A stretch of DNA of 64,000 nucleotides from Prevotella sp. oral taxon 299 str. F0039 (GCF_000163055.2 NC_022111.1:1116001-1180000); one strand, 5' to 3'. Shown: positions 9,127 to 17,896, counted from the first letter of the stretch. The notes: generated by a model from the letters alone, not told the origin. A program made the numbers and translations.

Positions 9127-9222
9127 ATAAGAGATAGACTTGAGCAAAGAAAGATGAAGCGAGTTGCCCTAGGGTAATAATTTATTTGCATCATCTCTCC
9201 TTGTTCATTATCTATCTCTTAT
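9127..9222. repeat. Long imperfect inverted repeat between acpP and fabF
   Basis: Arms 9127-9160 and 9188-9222 are reverse complements over about 34 positions. The outer 12 bp (ATAAGAGATAGA) are perfect. Inward there are a few mismatches and one 1-nt bulge. The loop of about 27 nt contains the palindrome CCCTAGGG. As RNA it would form a roughly 30-bp duplex. No T-run follows, so it is not a standard terminator; it may be a processing or regulatory stem, possibly an RNase III target given that rnc lies downstream. Confidence 0.65.
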
Positions 9223-9273
9223 TTGTATATAAACAGCGCAAGTTAGCCAATTCGCTTTTTAAATCTTCTATAT

Positions 9274-9281
9274 TACTTTTG
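9274..9281 (+). promoter_or_regulatory. Possible internal promoter before fabF
   Basis: TACTTTTG matches TAnnTTTG, 25 nt upstream of the fabF ATG. A TTCG 19 nt further upstream is a 3/4 match to the -33 element. fabF-rnc could therefore be transcribed separately from acpP. Confidence 0.45.
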
Positions 9282-9306
9282 GTCTCCACTTAAATTCAAT
9301 AATAAA

Positions 9307-10569
9307 ATGGAACTTAAAAGAGTTGTTGTTACAGGACTTGGTGCTGTAACACCCGTTGGAAATACTCCAGAAGAAACCTGGAACAACCTAATTAACGGTA
9401 AAAGTGGAGCTGCTTCTATAACAGCTTTCAACACAGAAAAATTCAAAACCACGTTTGCATGCGAGGTTAAAGACCTCAATATCAATGAGTATATCGATCG
9501 CAAAGAAGCTCGTAAGCTCGATAGATACACTCAATTGGCTATCATTAGTGCAATGCAAGGAGTTAAAGACGCTGGTTTTGATTTAGAAAAAGAAAACCTT
9601 AACCGCATAGGTGTAGTGTATGGTGTGGGTATTGGCGGTATTAAAACTTTCGAAGACGAGGTTACCAGCTATGCTACTCGCAAAGAAGAAGGACCTAAAT
9701 TCAATCCTTTCTTCATTCCAAAAATGATCGCTGATATCGCATCAGGACAAATTTCGATGCTATATGGCTTTCATGGACCTAACTATGCAACCACTTCTGC
9801 ATGTGCATCATCAACCAATGCACTCGCAGATGCATTCAACCTTATCCGCTTAGGCAAAGCCGATGTAATGGTAAGTGGTGGTGCAGAGGCTGCAATATGC
9901 GAATGTGGAGTAGGCGGTTTCAACGCTCTTCACGCACTATCTACTCGTAATGACGACCCAGAACACGCTTCTCGCCCCTTCAGTGCAAGTAGAGATGGAT
10001 TCGTTATGGGTGAAGGTGCAGCATGTATTGTGCTAGAAGAGCTAGAACATGCAAAGGCTCGTGGAGCTAAGATCTATGCAGAAATGGTGGGAGAAGGCGC
10101 AAGTGCCGATGCACACCACATCACTGCAAGTCACCCAGAGGGCTTAGGTGCAAAGCTTGTAATGAGCAATGCGCTTGAAGATGCACAAATGAAGCCAGAA
10201 GATATCGACTATATCAACGTACATGGTACATCTACTCCTGTTGGAGATATATCTGAAGCGAAAGCTATTAAGGAACTCTTTGGCGACCATGCATATAAAC
10301 TTAACATCAGTTCTACTAAGTCAATGACTGGTCACTTACTTGGTGCTGCTGGTGCAGTAGAGGCTATGGCGTGCATTCTTTCAGTGCAAAACGACATCGT
10401 TCCTCCAACTATCAACCACGAAGAGGGTGATGAAGATCCTAACATAGACTACAAAATGAATTTCACATTCAACAAGGCTCAGAAGCGAGAAGTGCGTGCT
10501 GCGCTTAGCAACACATTTGGTTTCGGTGGCCATAACGCATGTGTAGTGTTCAAGAAATATGCTGAATAG
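9307..10569 (+). CDS. fabF: 3-oxoacyl-ACP synthase II
   Basis: 420 residues, the normal KAS II length. Active-site Cys166 is in TTSACASS, with His306 (NVHGTSTP) and His343 (SMTGHLLGAAG) completing the Cys-His-His triad, and Lys338 conserved. It condenses malonyl-ACP with acyl-ACP in fatty-acid elongation in the cytoplasm. It lies downstream of acpP, and its last codons overlap the start of rnc by 11 nt, so the two are translationally linked. Confidence 0.97.
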   Translation: MELKRVVVTGLGAVTPVGNTPEETWNNLINGKSGAASITAFNTEKFKTTFACEVKDLNINEYIDRKEARKLDRYTQLAIISAMQGVKDAGFDLEKENLNRIGVVYGVGIGGIKTFEDEVTSYATRKEEGPKFNPFFIPKMIADIASGQISMLYGFHGPNYATTSACASSTNALADAFNLIRLGKADVMVSGGAEAAICECGVGGFNALHALSTRNDDPEHASRPFSASRDGFVMGEGAACIVLEELEHAKARGAKIYAEMVGEGASADAHHITASHPEGLGAKLVMSNALEDAQMKPEDIDYINVHGTSTPVGDISEAKAIKELFGDHAYKLNISSTKSMTGHLLGAAGAVEAMACILSVQNDIVPPTINHEEGDEDPNIDYKMNFTFNKAQKREVRAALSNTFGFGGHNACVVFKKYAE

Positions 10570-11587
10570 TAATTTCATAGATAAAATAAAGCTCCCATTC
10601 CGCAAGGAAAAGGAGCTTTATTTGTCGTTATATACTATCCTAGGATTCTATCCTCGCAACATTGAATTATACCAAATGGCGTTGAGCCACAAAAGTATTC
10701 ACTTTAAAAATAAAAAGGGAAAGCCTGTTAACAACGAGCGATTAGAATTCTTAGGCGATGCCATTCTCGATGCAATAGTCGGAGATATCGTGTATAAACA
10801 CTTCCCTGGAAAGCGTGAAGGCTTTCTAACTAACACCAGAAGTAAACTTGTTCAAAGAGAAACACTCAACAAAATAGCCCAAGAAATTGGTCTTTCTCGA
10901 CTCATTTATTCTAGCGGTCGCAACTTTTCTCACAACAGTTACATGGCTGGAAATGCTTTCGAAGCACTCATTGGTGCGCTTTATTTAGACAGAGGCTACA
11001 ATCTTTGCATGCGCTTTATGCAAGAGAAAATCTTAAAAAAGATGGTGAACATCGACACGGTGGCATACAAAGAAGTGAACTTTAAGAGCCGACTTATCGA
11101 ATGGGCGCAAAAGAATAAGATGAACATTGCATTCAACTTATTAGAACAAAAGAAAGACGAAGAGGGCAACCCTGTATTCAAATACTGCGTGGTGATCGAA
11201 GGAATAAAGTGTAATTCGGCATCGGGCTTTAGTAAGAAGGAGAGCCAACAGCTCGCATCGGAAGAGACTTTGGAATGTATTAAAAAGAATACTCGATTCT
11301 CAACCGCACTTTTTGAAGCTAAGAAAAAACGACTAGAAGCCGAGCAAAACCAAGAAACTGCCCAAGAGCAAACCACAGAAAACAACGAAAACAACACTCA
11401 ACCTGCTCAAGACGAGCCTTTAGAATCAACAGTAATTACTACAAATGGAAAACCAAAAGAAGAGGTTGTGGAGATGAAAGAGATAGAAGAATTCGATTTA
11501 TCGGATATCACTGCCAACCCAAAAGAACCCACACAAGAAGAAATTATTGCTGCTGCTGAAGAAGCTGCGTTTGCAGGTAAGGAGTAG
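10559..11587 (+). CDS. rnc: Ribonuclease III with acidic C-terminal tail
   Basis: 342 residues. The RNase III domain carries the signature NERLEFLGDAIL (about 59-70) with the metal-binding Glu/Asp residues. A double-stranded RNA-binding domain follows (about 170-245, ending in SKKESQQLASEETLECI). The last ~90 residues (about 252-342) are Glu/Gln-rich and probably disordered, making the protein much longer than the roughly 225-residue E. coli enzyme. It processes rRNA precursors and cuts structured mRNAs. The ATG overlaps fabF by 11 nt. A strong terminator follows. Confidence 0.95.
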   Translation: MLNSNFIDKIKLPFRKEKELYLSLYTILGFYPRNIELYQMALSHKSIHFKNKKGKPVNNERLEFLGDAILDAIVGDIVYKHFPGKREGFLTNTRSKLVQRETLNKIAQEIGLSRLIYSSGRNFSHNSYMAGNAFEALIGALYLDRGYNLCMRFMQEKILKKMVNIDTVAYKEVNFKSRLIEWAQKNKMNIAFNLLEQKKDEEGNPVFKYCVVIEGIKCNSASGFSKKESQQLASEETLECIKKNTRFSTALFEAKKKRLEAEQNQETAQEQTTENNENNTQPAQDEPLESTVITTNGKPKEEVVEMKEIEEFDLSDITANPKEPTQEEIIAAAEEAAFAGKE

Positions 11588-11595
11588 AAAAAAAT

Positions 11596-11630
11596 AAAAA
11601 AGGATGTCAGTTGATGTCCTTTTTTATTTT
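11596..11630 (+). terminator. Rho-independent terminator after rnc
   Basis: AAAAAAGGA at 11596-11604 pairs with TCCTTTTTT at 11617-11625 around a 12-nt loop, and the T-run continues. It starts 9 nt after the rnc stop codon. Confidence 0.8.
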
Positions 11631-11826
11631 ATAGACGAATGAAGTGGGGGAGAAGCAACATGCAATTGAAAGATACATTGCCCACTATCAATATCATTTT
11701 TTCTACTATTCTTTCCCTCTAACGCCTCAAAACACCAAAAGAGGGTAGTAGTAGGTTGAACAAATAGAAAGCCTTTCACGGCAAAAGAAAAGCACCAAGA
11801 AAGCAATTCAACAACCAGCATTCAAC

Positions 11827-11914
11827 AAAAGCAATGCTTTCGCCCCTTAAAAGCACCGACATTACACCCCAATAGCAATCCTTTTAGTTGCCAATAGCAA
11901 CGCTTTTTCCTGTC
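11827..11914 (+). repeat. 22-nt tetrad repeat, array 3
   Basis: Four 22-nt units start at 11827, 11849, 11871 and 11893, beginning AAAAGCAATGC, AAAAGCACCGA, AATAGCAATCC and AATAGCAACGC. The first unit shows the dyad AAAGCA-A-TGCTTT clearly. Flanking sequence is not repetitive. Confidence 0.88.
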
Positions 11915-11992
11915 TACCTCAAAGAGCCTATACTCAAAGCAGTGAGCCAACATCACAAAGCAGTGCAACAAGCATTAAAAGAAAGCATATTT

Positions 11993-12023
11993 TTTGCCGT
12001 TTCATTCTATTTTTCTATTTTTG
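11993..12023 (+). promoter_or_regulatory. Promoter of the sulfatase-fold membrane protein
   Basis: TTTG at 11993-11996, a 19-nt spacer and TATTTTTG at 12016-12023, a full match to the Bacteroidota consensus. The leader would be about 70 nt. Confidence 0.7.
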
Positions 12024-12099
12024 CATGAGTAAAGTAAAACGAATTTCAAAGCAACTCAACTGCTCGAAAGAAAAACGATAAGATTAAATCAATTTAGAG

Positions 12100-13896
12100 A
12101 TGAAACAATTACTCAAGCGTCTTTTTCCTGCCACCATGTGGACGTCAACAGCCTGCTTCTACGCTGCCGTTACCTTCATTAAAATAATGCTTTTCAACAT
12201 TATATGGTGCTATCAAACCACTTTCACGGCTTTTTCTTATCCCGAAACCTATATCAACACCATTTTGTTAACTTTCATTTTGGTGGGTCCCTACATCCTT
12301 GCACGAAGTAATCGAATACAACTTTTGGTACTCTTGCTCATCGATGCTGCCCTTGTTTGTAACTTGATGTATAGCCGAACCTATAACTCTATCATTCCTT
12401 TAGATAGCTATGCTCTGGCAGGAAACCTGTCGGACTTTATGCCGAGCGTTGTAGATTCGATGCGATGGATAGATATTCTCTTTCCACTAACAACCATCGG
12501 GGCAATTATTTTCAGGACTTCACGAGGAAAAGAAAAGTACAAAAAAGAACGTTTCAATCGTGTTTATGGCGCATGGACCTTGTTTTTCGCTTGCATCTCA
12601 ATGCTATTTGTCGTTACAAAGGGCGGTTTAACAAAGGCTTTCAACAATTTGCAAGACGCCAACCACTACACCTGCACGGTGCCTATGTACACCATTAGCG
12701 GTTGTTTGTTGAACGAAGCACTTCAAAGTAAGGAGCAGTTTACACCTGAAATGCAAAAGGAAATTGACGATTGGTTTGCTCAACAGCCCGACTTTTTGCC
12801 TCAAACCGACTGCCTAAGGCAACGCACCAACGTGGTGGTTATCTTGTGCGAGTCGCTCGAAAGCTGGGTTTTGGAGCGCAAAGTGGAGGGAAAAGAACTC
12901 ACACCGCACATCAATCAACTTTTAAAAGATTCTACCACGCTCTACGCTCCCCATGTTCTTACACAGGTAAAGGGCGGAAGAAGCATCGACTGCCAATTGC
13001 TTTTAAACGCTGGTATGTTGCCCATTGCCAATGGTTGCTATGCTGTTCTCTACCCCAACAACAACTTTTATACCCTTACCAAGGCGGTTACTGAGGGCAA
13101 CGAACGCAACGCTACGCTCTTAACTGTCGACAAAGAGGTGACTTGGAACCAAGGAATGGTGGCTAAAGCCTTTGGTATTGGCACAATATTGAGTAAAGAT
13201 AGCTGGGTGTTAGACGAGAAAGTGGGCTCGAGAAAGAAGCTGGGTGACGTTTCGTTTATGAAACAATCGGTAGAGAAAATCAAACAAAACGTGATTCGAA
13301 TGAACCCCAACAACAACTATCTTCAATTCGTAACCTACTCGGGTCACAATCCTTTTAAACTACCTGAAGCACTCCAACAAATTCAACTAAAGGGCGATTA
13401 TCCTGAAAGAATGCGTGACTATATGATCATGGCGAACTACACAGACAAGGCTATTGGAATTATTGTAGACTACTTAAAGAGTAGACCCGACTACGAAAAT
13501 ACGCTTGTTGTGATTACAGGAGACCACGAAGGACTTGCTGCCGATCGTGCTTCTCTATGTCAATCTTCCGCTGGTAAGGGCGTTGTTTCGCCACAGCAGT
13601 TCACCCCTTTCATCGTTCTTAACTCGCCAAAGGGAATACGTTATAACGAGGTGATGGGTCAAATAGATATGTATCCCACCATTTTAAGCCTGCTTCAAGT
13701 GAACAACTACGCTTGGAAAGGAATGGGACAAACGATATTCGACTCACGAAAAGCACCCCTTGCAATAAGTCCTAACGGCGAAGTAGTGGGCAACACCAAG
13801 GGCGTTTCGGCACAAGAAATCAGTCGACTAAAACGTGCTTGGCACATCTCCGACTTGATGTTGCGCTTCAATAAAATGCCTTCGCAAAAGAAATAG
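12100..13896 (+). CDS. LTA-synthase-like membrane sulfatase-fold transferase
   Basis: 598 residues with four or five N-terminal membrane helices (about 15-190) and a C-terminal alkaline phosphatase/sulfatase-superfamily domain (from about 244). NVVVILCESLE gives metal ligand Glu251, and VVITGDHEG later supplies Asp/His ligands. The segment KGGRSIDCQ aligns with the LtaS nucleophile region GKTSDAE, putting Ser295 where LtaS has threonine. Family members transfer phosphoglycerol or phosphoethanolamine to surface glycolipids at the outer face of the inner membrane. Bacteroidota lack classical lipoteichoic acid, so decoration of lipid A or a surface glycan is more likely. It is a single-gene unit with its own promoter and terminator. 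Confidence 0.7.
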   Translation: MKQLLKRLFPATMWTSTACFYAAVTFIKIMLFNIIWCYQTTFTAFSYPETYINTILLTFILVGPYILARSNRIQLLVLLLIDAALVCNLMYSRTYNSIIPLDSYALAGNLSDFMPSVVDSMRWIDILFPLTTIGAIIFRTSRGKEKYKKERFNRVYGAWTLFFACISMLFVVTKGGLTKAFNNLQDANHYTCTVPMYTISGCLLNEALQSKEQFTPEMQKEIDDWFAQQPDFLPQTDCLRQRTNVVVILCESLESWVLERKVEGKELTPHINQLLKDSTTLYAPHVLTQVKGGRSIDCQLLLNAGMLPIANGCYAVLYPNNNFYTLTKAVTEGNERNATLLTVDKEVTWNQGMVAKAFGIGTILSKDSWVLDEKVGSRKKLGDVSFMKQSVEKIKQNVIRMNPNNNYLQFVTYSGHNPFKLPEALQQIQLKGDYPERMRDYMIMANYTDKAIGIIVDYLKSRPDYENTLVVITGDHEGLAADRASLCQSSAGKGVVSPQQFTPFIVLNSPKGIRYNEVMGQIDMYPTILSLLQVNNYAWKGMGQTIFDSRKAPLAISPNGEVVGNTKGVSAQEISRLKRAWHISDLMLRFNKMPSQKK

Positions 13897-13937
13897 GACG
13901 GAATAAAAGCAAAGAAAGAAAAGTATAAATCAATAAA

Positions 13938-13990
13938 AATCTCTATCACTCTCCCCAAATGTTTGAGGAAGTGGTAGAGATTCTTTTGTA
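13938..13990 (+). terminator. Terminator after the sulfatase-fold gene
   Basis: AATCTCTATCAC (13938-13949) pairs with GTGGTAGAGATT (13971-13982), 12 bp with one wobble, followed by CTTTTG. Confidence 0.65.
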
Positions 13991-14003
13991 ATATAGATCA
14001 TAA

Positions 14004-14040
14004 AAATAGGGGAACAAAATTGCTCCCCTATTTATTTTAA
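14004..14040. terminator. Bidirectional terminator serving the minus-strand antitoxin gene
   Basis: AAATAGGGGA (14004-14013) and TCCCCTATTT (14024-14033) form a 10-bp stem. Read on the minus strand it is followed by a T-run just after the antitoxin stop (14044); on the plus strand by TATTTTA. Confidence 0.75.
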
Positions 14041-14043
14041 ATC

Positions 14044-14361
14044 TTAAACTCCCATTGACTGAGTAATATCTATGCGCAAACCAAGAGCATTAATCAAGCG
14101 AAAGAACAAGCCAACACTTGGCTCTATCACTCCATTTTCAATCTTAGAGATATAAGACTTTGTTGTTCCTACACGCTGAGCAAGCTCACTTTGTGTTACT
14201 TTAGCGTCCTTACGTGCTTGCAAAAGTATTTGTGCTGCATAAAAAGCCTTGGCTTCTTCTTCGAATTTAGTACGCTCTTCTGTACCTATTGCACCATATT
14301 CCTCATCTAAATATTGGTCAAAATCTCTGACTATTGTTTTGTTTTTCTGCATAATATTCAT
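14044..14361 (-). CDS. XRE/HigA-type antitoxin with helix-turn-helix
   Basis: 105 residues with an HTH at about 55-77 (TQSELAQRVGTTKSYISKIE) and an N-terminal acidic helix. This is typical of HigA-like antitoxins that bind their toxin and repress the toxin-antitoxin operon. Its start (ATG 14361, or the in-frame ATG three codons on) overlaps the 3' end of a toxin reading frame, the usual toxin-first order of higBA. The toxin is now only a 3' fragment, so this is an orphan antitoxin or a solitary regulator. A terminator follows at 14004-14040. Confidence 0.85.
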   Translation of the reverse strand: MNIMQKNKTIVRDFDQYLDEEYGAIGTEERTKFEEEAKAFYAAQILLQARKDAKVTQSELAQRVGTTKSYISKIENGVIEPSVGLFFRLINALGLRIDITQSMGV

Positions 14362-14491
14362 TCTTTATTCGTAAAGCTTTATCTATTTCTCCCTTTGGAG
14401 TCTTCTGCTTTTTTTTCTGAAAGCCATTGAACAACACTACAATATTGCCCTCATCGAAGATAAAGAAGACTCTATAATCCAGAAATAAATC
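14318..14491 (-). pseudogene. 3' remnant of a HigB/RelE-type toxin gene
   Basis: A minus-strand frame of 57 codons upstream of and overlapping the antitoxin by 44 nt. It reads DYRVFFIFDEGNIVVLFNGF, then a Lys-rich QKTPKGEIDKAL stretch. That matches the C-terminal half of Gp49-like HigB toxins, where the YR-x-FY-x-FD, L-x-GF-x-KK and QKTPK-x-EI motifs are conserved. There is no start codon or N-terminal half: upstream the frame meets a TGA (14492-14494) and the DNA becomes the end of the acyltransferase gene, whose stop codon lies inside the fragment. The toxin was evidently truncated by the DNA that brought in that gene. Confidence 0.75.
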
Positions 14492-15416
14492 TCAAGAATT
14501 TTAAACGCTTTTGAATCTCAAGACCAAGAAATGAGAATGCAATCATTAATGAAAAAACCATTACCCATTGTACATAACATGATAATGGTGAGCCAAAAAC
14601 AAATAGTGATGCGATCTTTATTGCTATAGTTCCTATCAATAAATGATTGATATAGTACTGAAGTGAGTACTTCCCAAAATAGGAAAGCATTCTACCACAT
14701 TTGCTTTTTTCATTGATATACAAGCAAACAAAAGCAAACATCACTGTTCCAAACAGCTTTCCTATGAACAAACTCTCAGGAATAATAAAATAAGTTACAA
14801 TAAATAACAAACAAAATCCTATTGTAAACAGCATTTGATATCTACATATAAACGGCTTTATATCAGAATAATGCCTACGAATATATATGCCTCCAATAAA
14901 AAATGGGGTATAATTAAAGAACCGATTTGCCGACATTGGTAAGTCAAGAAAGATAAAACTTACACAAATACATATTGCAGAAAGCATGAAATAACCATAC
15001 TTAAACTGAAAGAATCTAACCACTATCATTATTAACAGCAAAACATATAGAAACCAATATGTACCACCTGTGAATAAAGATATAACAGATTCCTTCAACG
15101 AATAAGTTCCTGAAAAGGTGTAACTCGACAGGAATACATGTATAAGTACAACAATAGCCCAATATGCAACATAAGGAATAAGAAGCCTATTTAGCTTCTT
15201 ATTTAAGAAATTCTTCCAACTTATAGACTCCGAAAACAAGAAACCACTTGCAACAAAGAACATTGCCATCTGAGGAGCACGTATGATATAGCAAGCAAAG
15301 GAATTGTAACAAAGACTCTGATCTATACAAGATGGAAGCGAATGTCCCATTACAACTAAGAGAATTGCAATTCCTTTTAATAATGTAAGCTCGTGATAAT
15401 ATTCTTTATTTCCCAT
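14472..15416 (-). CDS. Acyltransferase family 3 (surface-sugar O-acyltransferase)
   Basis: 314 residues, almost entirely membrane helices (about ten). The family 3 N-terminal pattern is present: LTLLKGIAILLVVMGHSLP with the conserved His, then a long loop and APQMAMFFVASGFLF. PF01757 proteins move acetyl or other acyl groups onto extracytoplasmic glycans such as O-antigen or exopolysaccharide. No glycan cluster lies next to it. The DNA is more AT-rich and uses many ATA and AAA codons compared with lgt and ychF beside it. Its 3' end runs into a broken toxin gene. Both points suggest acquisition by recombination. Confidence 0.8.
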   Translation of the reverse strand: MGNKEYYHELTLLKGIAILLVVMGHSLPSCIDQSLCYNSFACYIIRAPQMAMFFVASGFLFSESISWKNFLNKKLNRLLIPYVAYWAIVVLIHVFLSSYTFSGTYSLKESVISLFTGGTYWFLYVLLLIMIVVRFFQFKYGYFMLSAICICVSFIFLDLPMSANRFFNYTPFFIGGIYIRRHYSDIKPFICRYQMLFTIGFCLLFIVTYFIIPESLFIGKLFGTVMFAFVCLYINEKSKCGRMLSYFGKYSLQYYINHLLIGTIAIKIASLFVFGSPLSCYVQWVMVFSLMIAFSFLGLEIQKRLKFLRFISGL

Positions 15417-15584
15417 TTTTTCTTAGGTCTATAAATGTTTGATATGATTAACTTTTGTCGCAAGTTTCTTGATAAAGAGATATAATTGAGCAAGACAAAG
15501 AGCCTAGTCTTAAGCTAAGAGCTATATTGAAACAGGGATAACTATCTCCGCTTTAATTGTATATCGTTATTCAATGCGTTCGTA

Positions 15585-16436
15585 TTACGATTCTGCTCCT
15601 AACTTTTTGAGCCACTTTCCGCCCACCATACATGCCACTCCGATGATGATAAAGGGCACACTTAGCAACTGACCCATATTGAAAAGCATTCCCGACTCAA
15701 AGCTCACCTGCACCTCTTTGGTGTATTCTATAAAGAAACGGAAGGTGAAAATGAGGGTTAAACACAAGCCAAAGAAGAAGCCCGAACCCACTTTTTGAGG
15801 CTTATTCTTATAGAAATACCAGCCAACGAAAAAGAAGATAGCATAAGCAATCGCCTCATATAGCTGACCAGGGTGACGTGGTTGCATGTCAACACGCTCA
15901 AAGATAAACGCCCAAGGTACATCGGTTACGTTACCAATAATTTCTGAATTCATCAAATTACCTAAGCGAATGAAACACGCTGTCACTGGTGTTGCGATGG
16001 CAATGTTATCGAGTACACGCCAAAGATTAACGTGAGTGCGTTTGTAATACAAGTAGAGTGCAATCATTAAACCCAGCGTTCCGCCATGAGACGCTAAGCC
16101 TTCGTAACCCGTAAAGTGCATACCTCCACCAGGTAAGAACTTTATTGGCACTAAAATCTCAACGACATGCTGAAACGAACTCAAGAAATAATCGGGCTGA
16201 TAAAATAGACAATGACCTAAACGTGCGCCCAACAAGATGCCAAAGAAGCAATAAAGAAAGAGCGGATCGAAGTATTCTTCCTTGATTTTTTGGTCGTCAT
16301 AGAGCTTTTTTACGATGAGATAAGCGAATAAAAGACCAAGAAGCCAGCACAAAGAGTACCATCTAATGGCTAAAGAACCAATTCTAAACAACTCTATGTT
16401 GGGGTTCCAAACAATGTAAAGGATAGTGTTTAGCAT
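15585..16436 (-). CDS. lgt: Prolipoprotein diacylglyceryl transferase
   Basis: 283 residues with about seven membrane helices. The Lgt signature appears as [14 protein letters not shown] (compare G-R-x-G-N-F-x-N-x-E), with an upstream SHGGTLG motif and the conserved LYEA segment. It transfers diacylglyceryl from phosphatidylglycerol to the lipobox cysteine of prelipoproteins in the inner membrane. At least six lipoproteins in this window, including both SusD proteins, would need it. It lies downstream of ychF on the same strand, but a terminator separates them. Confidence 0.95.
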   Translation of the reverse strand: MLNTILYIVWNPNIELFRIGSLAIRWYSLCWLLGLLFAYLIVKKLYDDQKIKEEYFDPLFLYCFFGILLGARLGHCLFYQPDYFLSSFQHVVEILVPIKFLPGGGMHFTGYEGLASHGGTLGLMIALYLYYKRTHVNLWRVLDNIAIATPVTACFIRLGNLMNSEIIGNVTDVPWAFIFERVDMQPRHPGQLYEAIAYAIFFFVGWYFYKNKPQKVGSGFFFGLCLTLIFTFRFFIEYTKEVQVSFESGMLFNMGQLLSVPFIIIGVACMVGGKWLKKLGAES

Positions 16437-16488
16437 AATAATTTGATATTAAAGGGCATTTTGTTTTGCACCCGTTGATATATAAATA

Positions 16489-16545
16489 AAAAGAGCATAG
16501 CCTCTCAACATGTCGCTTTGGACTGTAAAAGACGCTATGCTTATA
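16489..16545 (-). terminator. Terminator after ychF
   Basis: AGCATAGC (16494-16501) and GCTATGCT (16534-16541) form an 8-bp stem. On the minus strand the 3' arm is followed by CTTTTTATTT. The loop is long (32 nt). Confidence 0.55.
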
Positions 16546-16556
16546 AGTTAGTTGCG

Positions 16557-17657
16557 TTACACGTTAAATCTAAAGTGCATAATATCGCCATCTTGCACCA
16601 CATATTCTTTGCCTTCAATACCTAGCTTTCCTGCCTCACGCACAGCTGCTTCAGAGCCGTATTGAATGTAATCTGCATACTTAATGACCTCTGCACGGAT
16701 GAAACCTTTCTCGAAATCGGTATGGATAACGCCTGCACATTGAGGAGCTTTCCAGCCCTTTTGGTAAGTCCAAGCCTTCACTTCCATCTCTCCAGCAGTG
16801 ATAAATGTTTCCAAATTCAATAGCGAATAAGCCTTTTTAATCAATCTATTCACTCCCGATTCAGTCAAACCAAGCTCTTCAAGGAACATTTGTTTGTCTT
16901 CATAACTATCTAATGAGGCGATATCCTCTTCGGTTTTAGCAGCGATAACCAATACCTCTGCACCTTCAGTAGTTGCTATTTCTGCTATTTTTTGAGTGAA
17001 CTCATTACCCTCTTTCGCTGCTGTTTCGTCTACGTTACAAACGTATAGCACAGGTTTAGAAGTGAGAAGAAATAAGTCGTGTGCTGCTTGTATCTCTTCT
17101 TTGCTTTCGAATTGCACCGTTCTTGCATTGAGTCCCTTTTCAAGAACCTCTTTATAAGCTTGCAAAACAGTAACCATCACCTTAGCATCTTTATTTCCTG
17201 CGGCTGCAATCTTTTGTTCTTTAGCCAAACGATTGTCGACCGTTTCGAGATCTTTCAATTGAAGTTCGGTATCAATAATCTCTTTATCACGCACAGGATC
17301 AATGGTTTCGTCTACGTGTGTAATGTTTTCGTCTTCAAAACAACGAAGAACATGGATAATTGCATCTGTCTCTCTGATGTTACCTAAGAACTTATTACCA
17401 AGTCCTTCGCCTTTAGATGCACCCTTAACAAGTCCTGCAATGTCTACAATTTCGCATGTTGCAGGAACTATTCTGCCTGGATGGACAATCTCTGCAAGCT
17501 TTGTTAGTCGTTCATCTGGAACGGTAATAACACCTACATTGGGTTCAATTGTGCAGAAAGGGAAGTTTGCTGCTTGCGCTTTTGCGCTCGATAAACAGTT
17601 AAAAAGAGTTGACTTACCTACGTTTGGAAGTCCAACTATACCGCATTTTAATGACAT
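16557..17657 (-). CDS. ychF: Redox-regulated ATPase YchF (Obg family)
   Basis: 366 residues, typical length. Walker A is GLPNVGKST (8-16), switch region DIAGLVKGASKGEGLG, and the nucleotide-specificity motif NVDE replaces the usual NKxD, which in YchF/OLA1 proteins favours ATP over GTP. The C-terminal TGS domain ends in VQDGDIMHFRF. YchF is a conserved cytoplasmic ATPase that associates with ribosomes and affects oxidative-stress responses. It has its own well-formed promoter at 17689-17719. Confidence 0.97.
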   Translation of the reverse strand: MSLKCGIVGLPNVGKSTLFNCLSSAKAQAANFPFCTIEPNVGVITVPDERLTKLAEIVHPGRIVPATCEIVDIAGLVKGASKGEGLGNKFLGNIRETDAIIHVLRCFEDENITHVDETIDPVRDKEIIDTELQLKDLETVDNRLAKEQKIAAAGNKDAKVMVTVLQAYKEVLEKGLNARTVQFESKEEIQAAHDLFLLTSKPVLYVCNVDETAAKEGNEFTQKIAEIATTEGAEVLVIAAKTEEDIASLDSYEDKQMFLEELGLTESGVNRLIKKAYSLLNLETFITAGEMEVKAWTYQKGWKAPQCAGVIHTDFEKGFIRAEVIKYADYIQYGSEAAVREAGKLGIEGKEYVVQDGDIMHFRFNV

Positions 17658-17688
17658 CTAATTCTTATTTATTATTTTCTTTTGCCTA

Positions 17689-17719
17689 CAAAGTTAGCGT
17701 AAAAAGGAGAGTTTTCAAA
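17689..17719 (-). promoter_or_regulatory. Promoter of ychF
   Basis: On the minus strand TTTG (plus CAAA 17716-17719), a 19-nt spacer and TAACTTTG (plus CAAAGTTA 17689-17696). This matches the consensus exactly, about 32 nt before the start codon. Confidence 0.75.
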
Positions 17720-17814
17720 GAGAAAGAACCATTGTTTTTTGTTTTTTATCACTCCGAGACGTTGTTGTGGGCTATAAGTTGCTGTTCTCTTTGGTTTTCA
17801 TTTAGTTGTGTTGA

Positions 17815-17856
17815 ATAAAAAAATCGCACTTTCTTGTGTTTCAAAGATCGTGCGAT
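17815..17856 (-). terminator. Terminator after pncB
   Basis: ATCGCAC (17823-17829) and GTGCGAT (17850-17856) pair. On the minus strand the stem is followed by a run of six or seven T. Confidence 0.75.
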
Positions 17857-17896
17857 GCTATAACAAATTTGGTTTTATTGTTGTTGTGTTACTATC

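Larger units (their letters stand above)
11631..12099. other. Intergenic region before the sulfatase-fold gene
   Basis: 469 nt without a convincing gene. It contains a 22-nt tetrad array (11827-11914) and the promoter at 11993-12023. I see nothing else I can name. Confidence 0.5.

Noticed and set aside
14472..15416. Mobile element carrying the acyltransferase
   Set aside because: No transposase, integrase, terminal inverted repeat or target duplication can be seen around it, so only homologous or illegitimate recombination is supported.
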